In this document: positions 40,566 to 49,562 of the stretch, one piece after another
Layout of the letters: each line of letters starts with the position of its first letter
How positions within the stretch are numbered: the first letter of the stretch is position 1
NCBI GenBank assembly: GCA_913063035.1
Contig: CAJXYS010000009.1
Coordinates: forward strand, 1 to 64,000
From: an uncultured Maritimibacter sp.
GTDB taxonomy: Bacteria; Pseudomonadota; Alphaproteobacteria; Rhodobacterales; Rhodobacteraceae
DNA: 64,000 bases
Direction of reading: 5' to 3'
The notes under the pieces: generated by a model
Told to the model about the DNA's origin: nothing
Database searches by the model: none
What the model saw: only the letters and a program-made list of their open reading frames with translations
Position numbers and translations under genes: made by a program

Positions 40566-43384
40566 GACCGCGCCCTCTCGTCGCCGCGGTCGATGGCCTG
40601 GCGCAGTTTCTTCTCCAGGGCGTCGCGCTTGGCGCCGGAATGAAGTTTCAGGCCGAACATGTCCTTGACGTAGAAGACATCAACCGCCTGCGCCCCGTAG
40701 GAGGCGATCACGGCGGTGGCGATGTAGATATTGTTCGCCGCCAGCACCCGCGTCAGGTCATAGAGCAGCCCCGGCCGGTCGCGGGTGTCGACCTCGACGA
40801 TGGTGTAGATTTCCGAGCCTTCGTTGTCGAAGGTGATCGACGTGGGGATCTGGAACTTGCGCTCGCGCTTCTTGATCTTGTCGCGATCCTTGAGCGCCTC
40901 GGCCGCGACCACCTCGCCCTTCAGGGTCTTGTCGATCATCTTGCGCAGGCGGGGCAGGCGGCTCTCGTCATAGGGGGACCCCTCGGAATCCTGGACCCAG
41001 AACACCGCGGTCGCATAGCCGTCCGAGCTGGTGAAGGTCTTCGCGTCGACCACGTTCGCGCCGACCAGCGCCAGCGCGCCAGCGAGCCGCGAGAAGATGC
41101 CCGGGTGATCGGCCAGCGCGAAACAGGCCCGCGTCGCGTCGCGATAGGTGTCCTGGGTCAGGTCCATGCGGATCTCGTCATCGCCGATATCGCGCAGCAG
41201 CTTGGCGAAGACCACCTGGCTGTCGGTGTCCAGCCCCTGCCAGTAGGGGCCGTAATGGCGCCGGGTCTCGCGCTTGAGATCGGCCTTGTCCCAATCGGAC
41301 AGCGTCTCGCGCAGCGCGCGCTTGGCCTCGCGGACGCGCTTGGCGCGGCTGACTTCCTCGAGACCGCCCTCGAGCATGTCGGCGGTGGCGTTGTAGAGCT
41401 CGCGCAGCAGCACCGCCTTCCAGTTGTTCCAGGTGCCGGGGCCGACGCCGCGGATGTCGCAGACCGTCAGCACCAGCAGCAGGTTCAGCCGTTCGCGCGA
41501 CTGCACCAGGCGGGCGAAATCGCGCACCGTGCGCGGATCGCTGATGTCGCGCTTCTGCGCCATGTCGGACATCAGCAGATGGTAGCGCACCAGCCATTCC
41601 ACCGTCTGCGATTCCGACTTGGACAGGCCCAGCCGCGGGGCGACCTTGCGCGCGATCCGCGCGCCGACGATGGAGTGATCTTCCGGGCGCCCCTTGCCGA
41701 TGTCGTGCAGCAGGAGCGCGACGTAGAGCACCTTGCGGTTCACGCCCTCTTCCAGGATCGACGAGGCGATCGGCAGATCCTCGATCAGTTCGCCGCGTTC
41801 GATCTCGGCCAGGTTCGAGATGCATTGGATCGTATGCTCGTCCACCGTGTAGTGGTGGTACATGTTGAACTGCATCATCGCGACGATGCGCTGGAATTCG
41901 GGGATAAAGGCGCCGAGCACGCCCAGCTCGTTCATCCGCCGCAGCGCCCGTTCCGGGTTCCCGTGCTTGAGCAGCAGGTCGAGAAAGATGCGGTTTGCCT
42001 CCGGCGATTTCTGCAATTCGTCGTCGATCCGGTGCAGGTTCGCGGCGATCAGGCGCATCGCGTCGGGATGGATCAGGTAACCGGTGCGCAGCGCTTCCTC
42101 GAACAGGCGGAGGAAATTGAGCTTGTCGGCCAGGAACTCGGTCGGGTCGGCGATGGAGATCCGGCCATGCACGATGTCGTAGCCCTGGGCGATCTTTCGC
42201 CGCCGCCCGGCGCGGCGCAGGAAGCCGACGACCGGCGGCGTCTTCTTGACGTGCCGGGCCTCGAGCCCGGTGAGGAAGATACGCGTCAGTTCGCCCACGC
42301 TGTTGGCGTGGCGGAAATAATCCTGCATGAAATGCTCGACCGCCCGCCGCCCGCCGCGATCCTCGTAGCCGAGGCGCGCGGCGACCTCGACCTGCATGTC
42401 GAAGGTGAGCTGATCCACCGCCCGGCCCGCGTTCAGGTGAAGGTGGCACCGCACTGCCCAGAGAAATCCCTGGGCGCGCACGAACTTGTCGAACTCTTCC
42501 TGCGTGAACATGCCGAGCGCAACCAACTCGTGCGCCTCGCGCACCCGGTGGACGTATTTGGCGATCCAGAACAGCGACTGCAGGTCCCTGAGCCCGCCCT
42601 TGCCTTCCTTGACGTTGGGTTCCAGCACGTAGCGCTGGCCGCCCTGGCGCTTGTGGCGCTGGGCGCGCTCCTCGAGCTTGGCCTCGACGAATTCCGCCGC
42701 GGTTCCCTGGAAGAGATCGGTCCAGAGCCGCTCGTCCAGCTCCGCGGCGAGCCCGGCGTCCCCGCCGAGAAAACGCTGTTCCAGAAGCGAGGTTCGGATG
42801 GTCATGTCCTGCCGGCCCAGCCGCACGCAATCGGCCACGGTGCGGCTGGCATGGCCGACCTTCAGCTTCAGATCCCAGAGGATGTAGAGCATCGACTCGA
42901 TCACGCTCTCGGCCCAGGGCGTGATCTTGTAGGGGGTCAGGAACAGCAGATCGACATCCGAGAATGGCGCCATTTCACCCCGGCCGTAGCCGCCGACGGC
43001 CATTACCGCGATCCGCTCGGACTCGGTCGGGTTGGGTAGGGGATGCAGACGCTCGCGCGCGATGCGCAGCACCTCCTCCACCACGCGGTCGGTCAGCCAG
43101 GCATAGGCGCCGGTGGTCGGGCGCGCCTCGAGCGGGCGCGCCCGGAAGGCCGCGGAAATGGCCTCGAATCCCCGTTTCCGGGCCGTGTCGAGAACGTCGA
43201 CCGCGATGGCGCGGACCTCCTTGCCGTCGGCCGCGTTCGCGAAGCGCGCGTCGAGCTCGGCCCGGACGGCGTCCGGGTCGAAGATCTCCTGCGCGGGGCA
43301 GATCAGGGCCGCGGGCGCGGCGCTGGGCGTGACGTCCGCCGGGTCAGAAACCGGGGCCGCCGAAGCTTCTTGGGGCAGGATCAA
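40562..43384 (-). CDS. glnD: Bifunctional PII uridylyltransferase / uridylyl-removing enzyme
   Basis: Senses glutamine and modifies PII proteins. 940 residues: nucleotidyltransferase domain with AVGGYGRGEMAPFSDVDLLF (near 130), then the HD phosphohydrolase domain (LLLHDIGKGRPEDHS near 555). Two C-terminal ACT domains follow (about 740-820 and 850-930, DRPGLLYDLTRVL). The best start I see is TTG 43384, which overlaps the upstream gene by 41 nt; no ATG occurs before the catalytic domain, so the true start may be another non-ATG codon slightly downstream. Confidence 0.95.
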   Translation of the reverse strand: MILPQEASAAPVSDPADVTPSAAPAALICPAQEIFDPDAVRAELDARFANAADGKEVRAIAVDVLDTARKRGFEAISAAFRARPLEARPTTGAYAWLTDRVVEEVLRIARERLHPLPNPTESERIAVMAVGGYGRGEMAPFSDVDLLFLTPYKITPWAESVIESMLYILWDLKLKVGHASRTVADCVRLGRQDMTIRTSLLEQRFLGGDAGLAAELDERLWTDLFQGTAAEFVEAKLEERAQRHKRQGGQRYVLEPNVKEGKGGLRDLQSLFWIAKYVHRVREAHELVALGMFTQEEFDKFVRAQGFLWAVRCHLHLNAGRAVDQLTFDMQVEVAARLGYEDRGGRRAVEHFMQDYFRHANSVGELTRIFLTGLEARHVKKTPPVVGFLRRAGRRRKIAQGYDIVHGRISIADPTEFLADKLNFLRLFEEALRTGYLIHPDAMRLIAANLHRIDDELQKSPEANRIFLDLLLKHGNPERALRRMNELGVLGAFIPEFQRIVAMMQFNMYHHYTVDEHTIQCISNLAEIERGELIEDLPIASSILEEGVNRKVLYVALLLHDIGKGRPEDHSIVGARIARKVAPRLGLSKSESQTVEWLVRYHLLMSDMAQKRDISDPRTVRDFARLVQSRERLNLLLVLTVCDIRGVGPGTWNNWKAVLLRELYNATADMLEGGLEEVSRAKRVREAKRALRETLSDWDKADLKRETRRHYGPYWQGLDTDSQVVFAKLLRDIGDDEIRMDLTQDTYRDATRACFALADHPGIFSRLAGALALVGANVVDAKTFTSSDGYATAVFWVQDSEGSPYDESRLPRLRKMIDKTLKGEVVAAEALKDRDKIKKRERKFQIPTSITFDNEGSEIYTIVEVDTRDRPGLLYDLTRVLAANNIYIATAVIASYGAQAVDVFYVKDMFGLKLHSGAKRDALEKKLRQAIDRGDERARS

Positions 43385-44507
43385 TGATCGTTACTTCGCT
43401 GTCTTGGATTTCCGCGATGGCGAGGGCGCGCCGGTTGGTTCCATCCGGCAGCAGCCGGAAGACGCCGTTCACCCCGGCAAAGCCCGAGGCCTGGGTCAGC
43501 TGGGGGGTCGTCAGCGCGTCGGACCGGCCCGTCGAGACCAGCGCCCCGATGGCGGCGATACCGTCATAGGCCAGGCCGGCCAGCGGGTGCGGCGGGGTGC
43601 CGTAGGTCTCGGCGTACCGCGCGTCGAAGGAAGCGCGCGTCCCGGGATCGGGCAGCGCAAACCAACCGCCCTGCACGCCGGGCAGGTCCAGCGTGGCCCT
43701 CGGGATGTCCCAGCGGGTCAGGCCCATGAACTGGATCTCCGGCGGGCCGACGCGGTTCTCGGGCAGCAGCTGCGTCAGCAGCGGCAGCGCCCCGGCCGTG
43801 TCCGAGGTGAAGACGATGGCGTTGGTGTCGGTGCCGCGCGCGGTCTCTGCAATGGGTCCGAGCGCGTCCACGACGCCCTGCTGCGAGAACTCGTAGGTGC
43901 CGGCGCCGGTCAGGGTCGCGCCGCTGAGGATCGTTGCGTCCTCGACCGCGGCCCGGCCGATCTGGCCCGACGGGTTGTTGGCATGCACGACCATGATGCG
44001 GCTGCGGCCCTGCGCGGTCGCGTAGTTGACCAGCCGCCGGGCGGTATTCTCGAAGGTGTTGCCCAGGAGGAAGACGTTGCCGCCCGCGGCCCGCGGATTG
44101 TTGGAGAAACTCAGCAGGTTGACGTTGACGGCTGCGCCCGCGGCCTGCGCGGATTCGGCAAAGAGCGGGCCGAGGATGACCTTTGCGCCCTCGTCGACCG
44201 CGCGGCGCGCGGCATCGGCCGCGATCTGGGGCGCGCCGCCGGTGTCGTAGACGCGCAGGTCGATTTCCGCGCCGTCGAGATCGTCCACCGCCATCCGCGC
44301 CGCGTTCTCGAGGCTCCGCGCGAGCGCCGTCGTGCGGCTGTCCTCGGCGCCGTAGGGCACCAGCAGCGCCACCGGGACCGCGTCGCGCGTGTTCACCTGC
44401 GGCCCGCCCGTGCCGATCGGCCCGGCGCAGGCGGCCAGAAAGGCGGCGACGAGCATGGCGACCACAAGCCTTGGGCCGGCGGTGGCGCGGTTCAGCATTG
44501 CGGTCAT
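43344..44507 (-). CDS. Penicillin-binding protein activator (LpoA-like lipoprotein)
   Basis: 387 residues. Signal peptide with lipobox LAAC (Cys27), then a periplasmic-binding-protein-like fold: VPVALLVPYGAEDSRTTALA, VILGPLFAESAQAAG and FLLGNTFENTARRLVNYA. This is the family annotated as PBP activator / ABC substrate-binding-like LpoA. Position divergent to rsmI and yraN is the conserved lpoA-yraN-rsmI linkage. Role: stimulates PBP1-type peptidoglycan synthases at the outer membrane, by family inference. Same-strand overlap with glnD of 41 nt. Confidence 0.86.
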   Translation of the reverse strand: MTAMLNRATAGPRLVVAMLVAAFLAACAGPIGTGGPQVNTRDAVPVALLVPYGAEDSRTTALARSLENAARMAVDDLDGAEIDLRVYDTGGAPQIAADAARRAVDEGAKVILGPLFAESAQAAGAAVNVNLLSFSNNPRAAGGNVFLLGNTFENTARRLVNYATAQGRSRIMVVHANNPSGQIGRAAVEDATILSGATLTGAGTYEFSQQGVVDALGPIAETARGTDTNAIVFTSDTAGALPLLTQLLPENRVGPPEIQFMGLTRWDIPRATLDLPGVQGGWFALPDPGTRASFDARYAETYGTPPHPLAGLAYDGIAAIGALVSTGRSDALTTPQLTQASGFAGVNGVFRLLPDGTNRRALAIAEIQDSEVTIIDPAPRSFGGPGF

Positions 44508-44605
44508 CCCGGTCTCCTCGAATGCTGGCCAGAACAGGAAAAGATGTGGCAGAACCTACCGGGTTGGCGTCGTCAAGTAAACGGCGCCGTGACCGGGAGA
44601 CCCTT

Positions 44606-45469
44606 ATGGATCATCGACCGGCCCGGTTGGCGCCGGGTCTCTATTTCGTGGCGACGCCGATCGGCACCGCGCGCGACATCACGCTGCGCGCGCTCGACGT
44701 GCTGGCGTCGGCGGACGTGCTGGCGGCCGAAGACACCCGCACCCTGCGCAAGCTGATGGAAATCCACGCCGTCCCGGCCGGCGACCGGCCGATCATCGCC
44801 TATCACGAACACAACGGGCCCAAGGTCCGGCCGCGCCTTCTGGCCATGCTGGCGGAGGGCAAGTCGGTCGCCTACGCCTCGGAGGCCGGCACGCCGCTGG
44901 TCTCCGATCCCGGCTTCGTCCTGGCGCGCGAGGCGATCGCCGCGGGGGCCGACGTGACCGCCGCGCCGGGGCCGTCCGCCGTGATGGCGGCGCTGACCGT
45001 CGCCGGCCTGCCGACCGACCGCTTCTTCTTCGCCGGCTTCGCACCCGCCGCGCAGGGCGCGCGGCGGAGCTACCTGGAGAGCCTCGTGGCGGTGCCCGGA
45101 ACGCTCGTCTTCTTCGAGTCCCCCAAGCGCGTTGGGAAATTGTTAACCGATATGGCCGAGGTTCTGGGCGGCACCCGGCAGGCGGCGGTCTGCCGGGAAT
45201 TGACGAAGAAGTTCGAGGAAACCCGCCGCGGCACGCTGCAGGACCTGGCGGCGCAGTATGCCGGGACACCGCCCAGGGGCGAGGTCGTGGTGCTGGTCGA
45301 CCGGGCCGGCGCCGAGGCCGCGGCCTCGGATGACGAGATCGCGGCCGCGCTGCGCGATCACATGGCGGAGGGCAGCCTGAAGGATGCCGTGGCGGCGGTC
45401 AGCGCCGCCTATGGCCGACCGCGCAAGGCGGTCTACCAGATGGCCCTGGCGCTGGCGAAGGGGGACTGA
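44606..45469 (+). CDS. rsmI: 16S rRNA (cytidine-1402-2'-O)-methyltransferase
   Basis: SAM-dependent methylation of C1402 in the ribosomal P site. 287 residues: LYFVATPIGTARDITLRAL, AAEDTRTLRKLM, SEAGTPLVSDPGF and FFFAGFAPAAQGAR are the tetrapyrrole-methylase-fold motifs of RsmI. Divergent from the PBP activator with a 98-nt intergenic region. yraN follows 36 nt after the stop. Confidence 0.95.
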   Translation: MDHRPARLAPGLYFVATPIGTARDITLRALDVLASADVLAAEDTRTLRKLMEIHAVPAGDRPIIAYHEHNGPKVRPRLLAMLAEGKSVAYASEAGTPLVSDPGFVLAREAIAAGADVTAAPGPSAVMAALTVAGLPTDRFFFAGFAPAAQGARRSYLESLVAVPGTLVFFESPKRVGKLLTDMAEVLGGTRQAAVCRELTKKFEETRRGTLQDLAAQYAGTPPRGEVVVLVDRAGAEAAASDDEIAAALRDHMAEGSLKDAVAAVSAAYGRPRKAVYQMALALAKGD

Positions 45470-45505
45470 CCCCGGCCCGCGCGGGGCGCGCGCGGGGAAA
45501 GCGGG

Positions 45506-45859
45506 ATGAGCGGGATCGAGGGATACGAGTCCGGGCGCGCCGCCGAAGAGGCGGTCGCGCGGCATTACGCCCGGCGCGGCCACGCGGTGCTGGCCAGGCG
45601 CTGGCGCGGGGCGGGCGGCGAGATCGACCTTGTCTGCGCCCGCGCGGGCCTGATCGTCTTCGTCGAGGTCAAGAAGGCCCGCAGCCTCGACGCGGCGGCG
45701 CTGCGCCTCTCGCCCGGGCAGATCGCCCGGCTGCAGACCGCGGCGCTGGAATATCTTGGGACATGTCCGAAAGGCGCGGACAGCGACATGCGCTTCGATC
45801 TCGCCTGTGTCGACGGGGTGGGGCGGATCGTGGTGACCGAGAACGCGATCTGGGGATAG
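45506..45859 (+). CDS. YraN family (UPF0102) nuclease-fold protein
   Basis: 117 residues with a restriction-endonuclease-like fold: GYESGRAAEEAVARHYARRG, GGEIDLVCARAGLIVFVEVK (the D...ExK-type catalytic motif) and RFDLACVDG. Function is not settled; its linkage with rsmI and an LpoA-like gene is conserved in proteobacteria. gshB follows after 90 nt. Confidence 0.92.
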   Translation: MSGIEGYESGRAAEEAVARHYARRGHAVLARRWRGAGGEIDLVCARAGLIVFVEVKKARSLDAAALRLSPGQIARLQTAALEYLGTCPKGADSDMRFDLACVDGVGRIVVTENAIWG

Positions 45860-45949
45860 CGGCGCGGCCCGCTGGCGTGCATCCCGATTGCAACCCGCGC
45901 CCGGGTCGGCCAAACAGGACGGGACCGAAACCCGCAGGACCGTTCGACC

Positions 45950-46897
45950 ATGCCGCTCCGAGTCGCTTTCCAGATGGACCCGATCGCGCCGATCGACATC
46001 GACGCCGACAGCACCTTCCGCCTCGCCGAGGAGGCCCAGGCGCGGGGGCACGAGCTCTTCTATTACACGCCGGACCGCATCGCCTTCCAGAGCGGGCGCA
46101 TCACCGCACGGGGATGGCCGCTGAAGGTGCGGCGTGCGCATGGCAATCACTTCACGCTCGGCGAGGAACGAGAGATCGACCTGGCCGAATGGGACGTCGT
46201 ATGGCTGCGCCAGGACCCGCCCTTCGACATGAGCTACATCACCACGACCCACCTGCTGGAGATGATCCATCCGCAGACGCTGGTGGTGAACGATCCGTTC
46301 TGGGTGCGGAACTCGCCCGAGAAACTCCTGGTGCTGCGGTTCCCTGACCTCACGCCGCCCACCACCATCGCGCGCGATCTCGCCACGCTGAAACAGTTCA
46401 AGGAAACCCATGGCGACATCATCCTGAAGCCGCTCTACGGCAACGGGGGCGCGGGCGTGTTCCGGCTCGACCCGAACGACCGGAACTTCAACGCGCTCTA
46501 CGAACTCTTCGAGGGCATCAATCGCGAACCGCTGATCGCGCAGAAATTCCTGCCCGACGTCAGCGCCGGCGACAAGCGCGTGATCCTGGTCGACGGCGTG
46601 CCGGTGGGGGCCATCAACCGCGTGCCCTCCGAGGGCGAGACCCGGTCCAACATGCATGTGGGCGGGCGCGCCGAGAAGGCCGAGCTTTCCGACCGCGACC
46701 GCGAGATCTGCGCGGCCATCGGACCGATGCTGCGCGAGAAGGGCCAGGTCTTCGTCGGGATCGACGTGATCGGGGGCTGGCTCACCGAGATCAACGTGAC
46801 CTCGCCCACCGGCATCCAGGAACTGGAACGGTTCGACGGCACCAACGTGGCCGGCCGGATCTGGGAGGCGATCGAGTCCCGGCGCGGCGGCGCATGA
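45950..46897 (+). CDS. gshB: Glutathione synthase
   Basis: ATP-dependent ligation of gamma-glutamylcysteine and glycine. 315 residues, ATP-grasp fold: [52 protein letters not shown] (the ATP-grasp Gly-rich loop) and [18 protein letters not shown]. Normal length. The 3' end overlaps the following esterase gene by 4 nt. Confidence 0.95.
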   Translation: MPLRVAFQMDPIAPIDIDADSTFRLAEEAQARGHELFYYTPDRIAFQSGRITARGWPLKVRRAHGNHFTLGEEREIDLAEWDVVWLRQDPPFDMSYITTTHLLEMIHPQTLVVNDPFWVRNSPEKLLVLRFPDLTPPTTIARDLATLKQFKETHGDIILKPLYGNGGAGVFRLDPNDRNFNALYELFEGINREPLIAQKFLPDVSAGDKRVILVDGVPVGAINRVPSEGETRSNMHVGGRAEKAELSDRDREICAAIGPMLREKGQVFVGIDVIGGWLTEINVTSPTGIQELERFDGTNVAGRIWEAIESRRGGA

Positions 46898-47802
46898 CCC
46901 TGCGCCTGAGGCTTCTCAACCTCTGGCTCCAGCGGGTCGAGAAGCCCTGGCTCGCGCGCGTGCCCGAACCCGCCGAGGCGCGCCGTTCCTTCGAACGGGC
47001 GGCACGGCTCCTGTTTCCCGACCCGCCCGGGGCGCTCTATCTTGAGGATCGCCTTGGCGCCATCCCGGCGCTCTGGGCCTCGGCGGGATGCGGGACCGGC
47101 GGGCCGGAGATCATCCTCTATTTCCACGGCGGCGGGTACGTGATGGGCTCGCCGCAGACCCACAAGGCCATGCTGGCGCAGCTTTCGCGGCTCACGGGCC
47201 GGGCGGCCTGCCTGCCGGACTACCGCAAGGCGCCCGAGACCCCCTTTCCCGCCGCCGTCGAGGATGCCCGGGCGGCCTGGGAGGCGCTGCTCGCGCGGGG
47301 CTACGACCCGGCACGGATCGTGCTGGGCGGCGACAGCGCCGGCGGCGGGCTTGCGCTGGCGCTTCTCTGCATGCTCTGCCGGGCTGGCGGGGACCTGCCC
47401 GCGGGGCTCTTCGCGCTGTCGCCCTGGACCGACCTGACGCTGTCGGGCGCCTCGCTCGACCGGAACGCCGAGATCGACCGCTTGCTGCCGGCCAACCGCG
47501 TGACGGAATTGCGCGACTACTATGTCGGCGCGGCCGATCCGTCCGATCCGCGGGCCTCCCCGCTCTTCGGCCGCTATCCGGGCTGTCCGCCGGTCTTCCT
47601 GCAGGCCGCGCGCACCGAGATCCTTCATGACGACGTGGCCCGCATGGCCGAGCGGCTGCGGGCCGAAGGCGCGCGGGTGACCTTCGACCTGTGGGAAGAC
47701 CTGCCCCATGTCTGGCCGATCTTCCAGGGCACGCTGCCCGAGGCCGACGCCGCGCTGGCCCGGGTGGCGCGCTTCGTCGACGGGCGCCTCACGCCTGAGT
47801 GA
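46894..47802 (+). CDS. Alpha/beta hydrolase, hormone-sensitive-lipase type esterase
   Basis: 302 residues. HGGGYVMGS is the oxyanion-hole HGGG motif (near 81), and [15 protein letters not shown] contains the nucleophile Ser. The acid/base residues probably lie in [14 protein letters not shown] and LPHVWPIF. Substrate unknown, likely a short- to medium-chain ester. Start overlaps the gshB stop (ATGA). Its 3' end overlaps the convergent comM by 14 nt. Confidence 0.88.
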   Translation: MTLRLRLLNLWLQRVEKPWLARVPEPAEARRSFERAARLLFPDPPGALYLEDRLGAIPALWASAGCGTGGPEIILYFHGGGYVMGSPQTHKAMLAQLSRLTGRAACLPDYRKAPETPFPAAVEDARAAWEALLARGYDPARIVLGGDSAGGGLALALLCMLCRAGGDLPAGLFALSPWTDLTLSGASLDRNAEIDRLLPANRVTELRDYYVGAADPSDPRASPLFGRYPGCPPVFLQAARTEILHDDVARMAERLRAEGARVTFDLWEDLPHVWPIFQGTLPEADAALARVARFVDGRLTPE

Positions 47803-49297
47803 CGATGCGGTAGCCGATGGCTTCTGCGATATGGGGCGCGCGGATCGACCCGGCGCCGTCGAGATCGGCGACGGTGCGCGCGACGCGCAACACGCGGTGA
47901 TAGCCGCGCGCCGACAGCCCGAACCGGTCCGCCGCCCTGGTCAGCAGCGCGCGTCCCTCGGCATCCGGGGTGGCGATCTCTTCCAGCGCGGCCCCCTCGG
48001 CATCGGCATTCACCCGCGTGCCCGGACGCCCGGCGAAACGGTCGGCCTGCAGGGCGCGCGCGGCGGCGACCCGCGCGGCGACATCGCCGGATCCGTCGCC
48101 CGCGGCCGGCATGTCCAGATCTTCCATCGACACGGGCGGCACCTCGATCCGCAGGTCGAAGCGATCCATCAGCGGCCCGGAGATCCGCCCGAGATAGTCC
48201 TCGCCGCATTGGGGCACGCGGGCGCAGGCGCGGGCGGGGTCGGGCAGGTAGCCGCACTTGCACGGGTTGGCCGCGGCGATCAGCAGGAACCGGCAGGGAT
48301 AGCGGATATGGGCGTTGGCGCGGGCCACGACCACGTCGCCGGTCTCGATGGGCTGGCGCAGGGTTTCCAGCACGGCGCGCGGAAACTCGGGAAACTCGTC
48401 GAGGAACAGCACCCCGTTATGGGCGAGGCTGATCTCGCCGGGCTTCGCGCCCTTGCCGCCGCCCACGATCGCGGCCATCGAGGCGGTGTGATGCGGCGTC
48501 CGGTAGGGCCGCACGCGCGAGATCCCGCCCTCGTCCAGGAGCCCCGCGAGCGAGTGGATCATCGAGGTCTCCAGCGCCTCGGCGGCGCTGAGCGGCGGCA
48601 GCAGGCCCGGCAGCCGTGCGGCGAGCATCGACTTGCCCGATCCGGGCGTGCCGACCATCAGGAGGTGATGCCGTCCGGCGGCGGCGATCTCCAGCGCGCG
48701 CTTGGCCCGCTCCTGCCCCTTGACGTCGCGCAGGTCGCGCTCGGCCGGGGCGGCGTTCACCTCGCCGGGTTCCGCGGCGGGCAGGACGGCCCGGCCGGTG
48801 AAGTGGTTGACCGTCTCGAGAAGGCTCGCGGGCGCATGGACCGCGGCGGCGCCGACCCAGGCGGCCTCGGCGCCGCAGGCCTGGGGGCAGACCAGCTGGC
48901 AGCCGGCTTCGGCGGCGGCGAGTGCCGCCGGCAGCGCGCCGATCACCGGCACGAGCGAGCCGTCGAGCGAGAGCTCGCCCAGGGCCACGGTGCGCGCAAC
49001 CTCGTCCTCGGGCAGCACGTCCAGCGCGGCCAGCAGCGCCAGCGCGATCGGCAGGTCGAAATGACTGCCCTCCTTGGGCAGGTCCGCGGGCGAGAGATTG
49101 ACGGTGATGCGCTTCGACGGCAGCGCGATGGACATCGCCGTCAGCGCGGCGCGCACCCGCTCCTTGGCTTCCGATACCGCCTTGTCGGGCAGGCCGACAA
49201 GCGTGAAGGCCGGCAGGCCGGGGCTTACGGCGCACTGGATTTCGACGAGCCGGGCCTCGACCCCCTCGAAGGCCACGGTATAGGCCCGTGCGACCAT
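47789..49297 (-). CDS. comM: ComM/YifB family Mg-chelatase-like AAA+ ATPase
   Basis: Hexameric branch-migration helicase needed for integration of incoming DNA in natural transformation. 502 residues: the ComM N-terminal domain (MVARAYTVAFEGVEARLVEI, TLVGLPDKAVSEAKERV), Walker A MVGTPGSGKSMLA (near 215), Walker B VLFLDEFPEF, and four cysteines in AANPCKCGYLPDPARAC and VPQCGEDY. I chose ATG 49297 (GACGGAGGAAGC upstream); an in-frame ATG at 49444 adds 49 unlike residues. A CtrA-like box lies 45 nt upstream. Confidence 0.92.
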   Translation of the reverse strand: MVARAYTVAFEGVEARLVEIQCAVSPGLPAFTLVGLPDKAVSEAKERVRAALTAMSIALPSKRITVNLSPADLPKEGSHFDLPIALALLAALDVLPEDEVARTVALGELSLDGSLVPVIGALPAALAAAEAGCQLVCPQACGAEAAWVGAAAVHAPASLLETVNHFTGRAVLPAAEPGEVNAAPAERDLRDVKGQERAKRALEIAAAGRHHLLMVGTPGSGKSMLAARLPGLLPPLSAAEALETSMIHSLAGLLDEGGISRVRPYRTPHHTASMAAIVGGGKGAKPGEISLAHNGVLFLDEFPEFPRAVLETLRQPIETGDVVVARANAHIRYPCRFLLIAAANPCKCGYLPDPARACARVPQCGEDYLGRISGPLMDRFDLRIEVPPVSMEDLDMPAAGDGSGDVAARVAAARALQADRFAGRPGTRVNADAEGAALEEIATPDAEGRALLTRAADRFGLSARGYHRVLRVARTVADLDGAGSIRAPHIAEAIGYRIVTQA

Positions 49298-49341
49298 GCT
49301 TCCTCCGTCGATCAGGTGGTTAACGGCTAGCGGAAAAGCGG

Positions 49342-49356
49342 TTAGCGAAGCGTTAA
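49342..49356 (-). promoter_or_regulatory. CtrA-like box upstream of comM
   Basis: Plus-strand TTAG-CGAAGCG-TTAA; toward comM it reads TTAA-N7-CTAA followed by CC. One mismatch to the TTAA-N7-TTAA consensus. The proximal edge is 44 nt from the comM start. Confidence 0.4.
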
Positions 49357-49485
49357 GATCAGGACGGTGACGAGGACGGGCGGCCCCGGCGCCACGGCAT
49401 CCGGCGCCGATGCGCCGCGCCGGCGCGGCGCGGGCAGTTAACAAGAACGTGAACGGCCAGCCGGGAACGGTTTACGATTCTTTCG

Positions 49486-49514
49486 TGATCCGAAACGGTC
49501 CGTGGCGCGTAATC
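49486..49514 (+). promoter_or_regulatory. RpoE-type (ECF11) promoter of rpoHII
   Basis: TGATCC (49486-49491), exactly 18 nt spacer, TAATC (49510-49514). The Rhodobacter sphaeroides RpoE consensus I know is TGATCC-N18-TAAGA, and rpoHII is a known RpoE target there. The predicted transcript would start about 40 nt before the ATG. Confidence 0.65.
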
Positions 49515-49562
49515 CCTGTGAACGACATTCGGAAGAGACGTTGCTAGCCGAGAGGGGATCAC

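Noticed and set aside
40640-43039. A 799-codon plus-strand frame opposite glnD
   Set aside because: GlnD domains are fully intact on the minus strand; the shadow is His/Arg/Leu-rich without domains.
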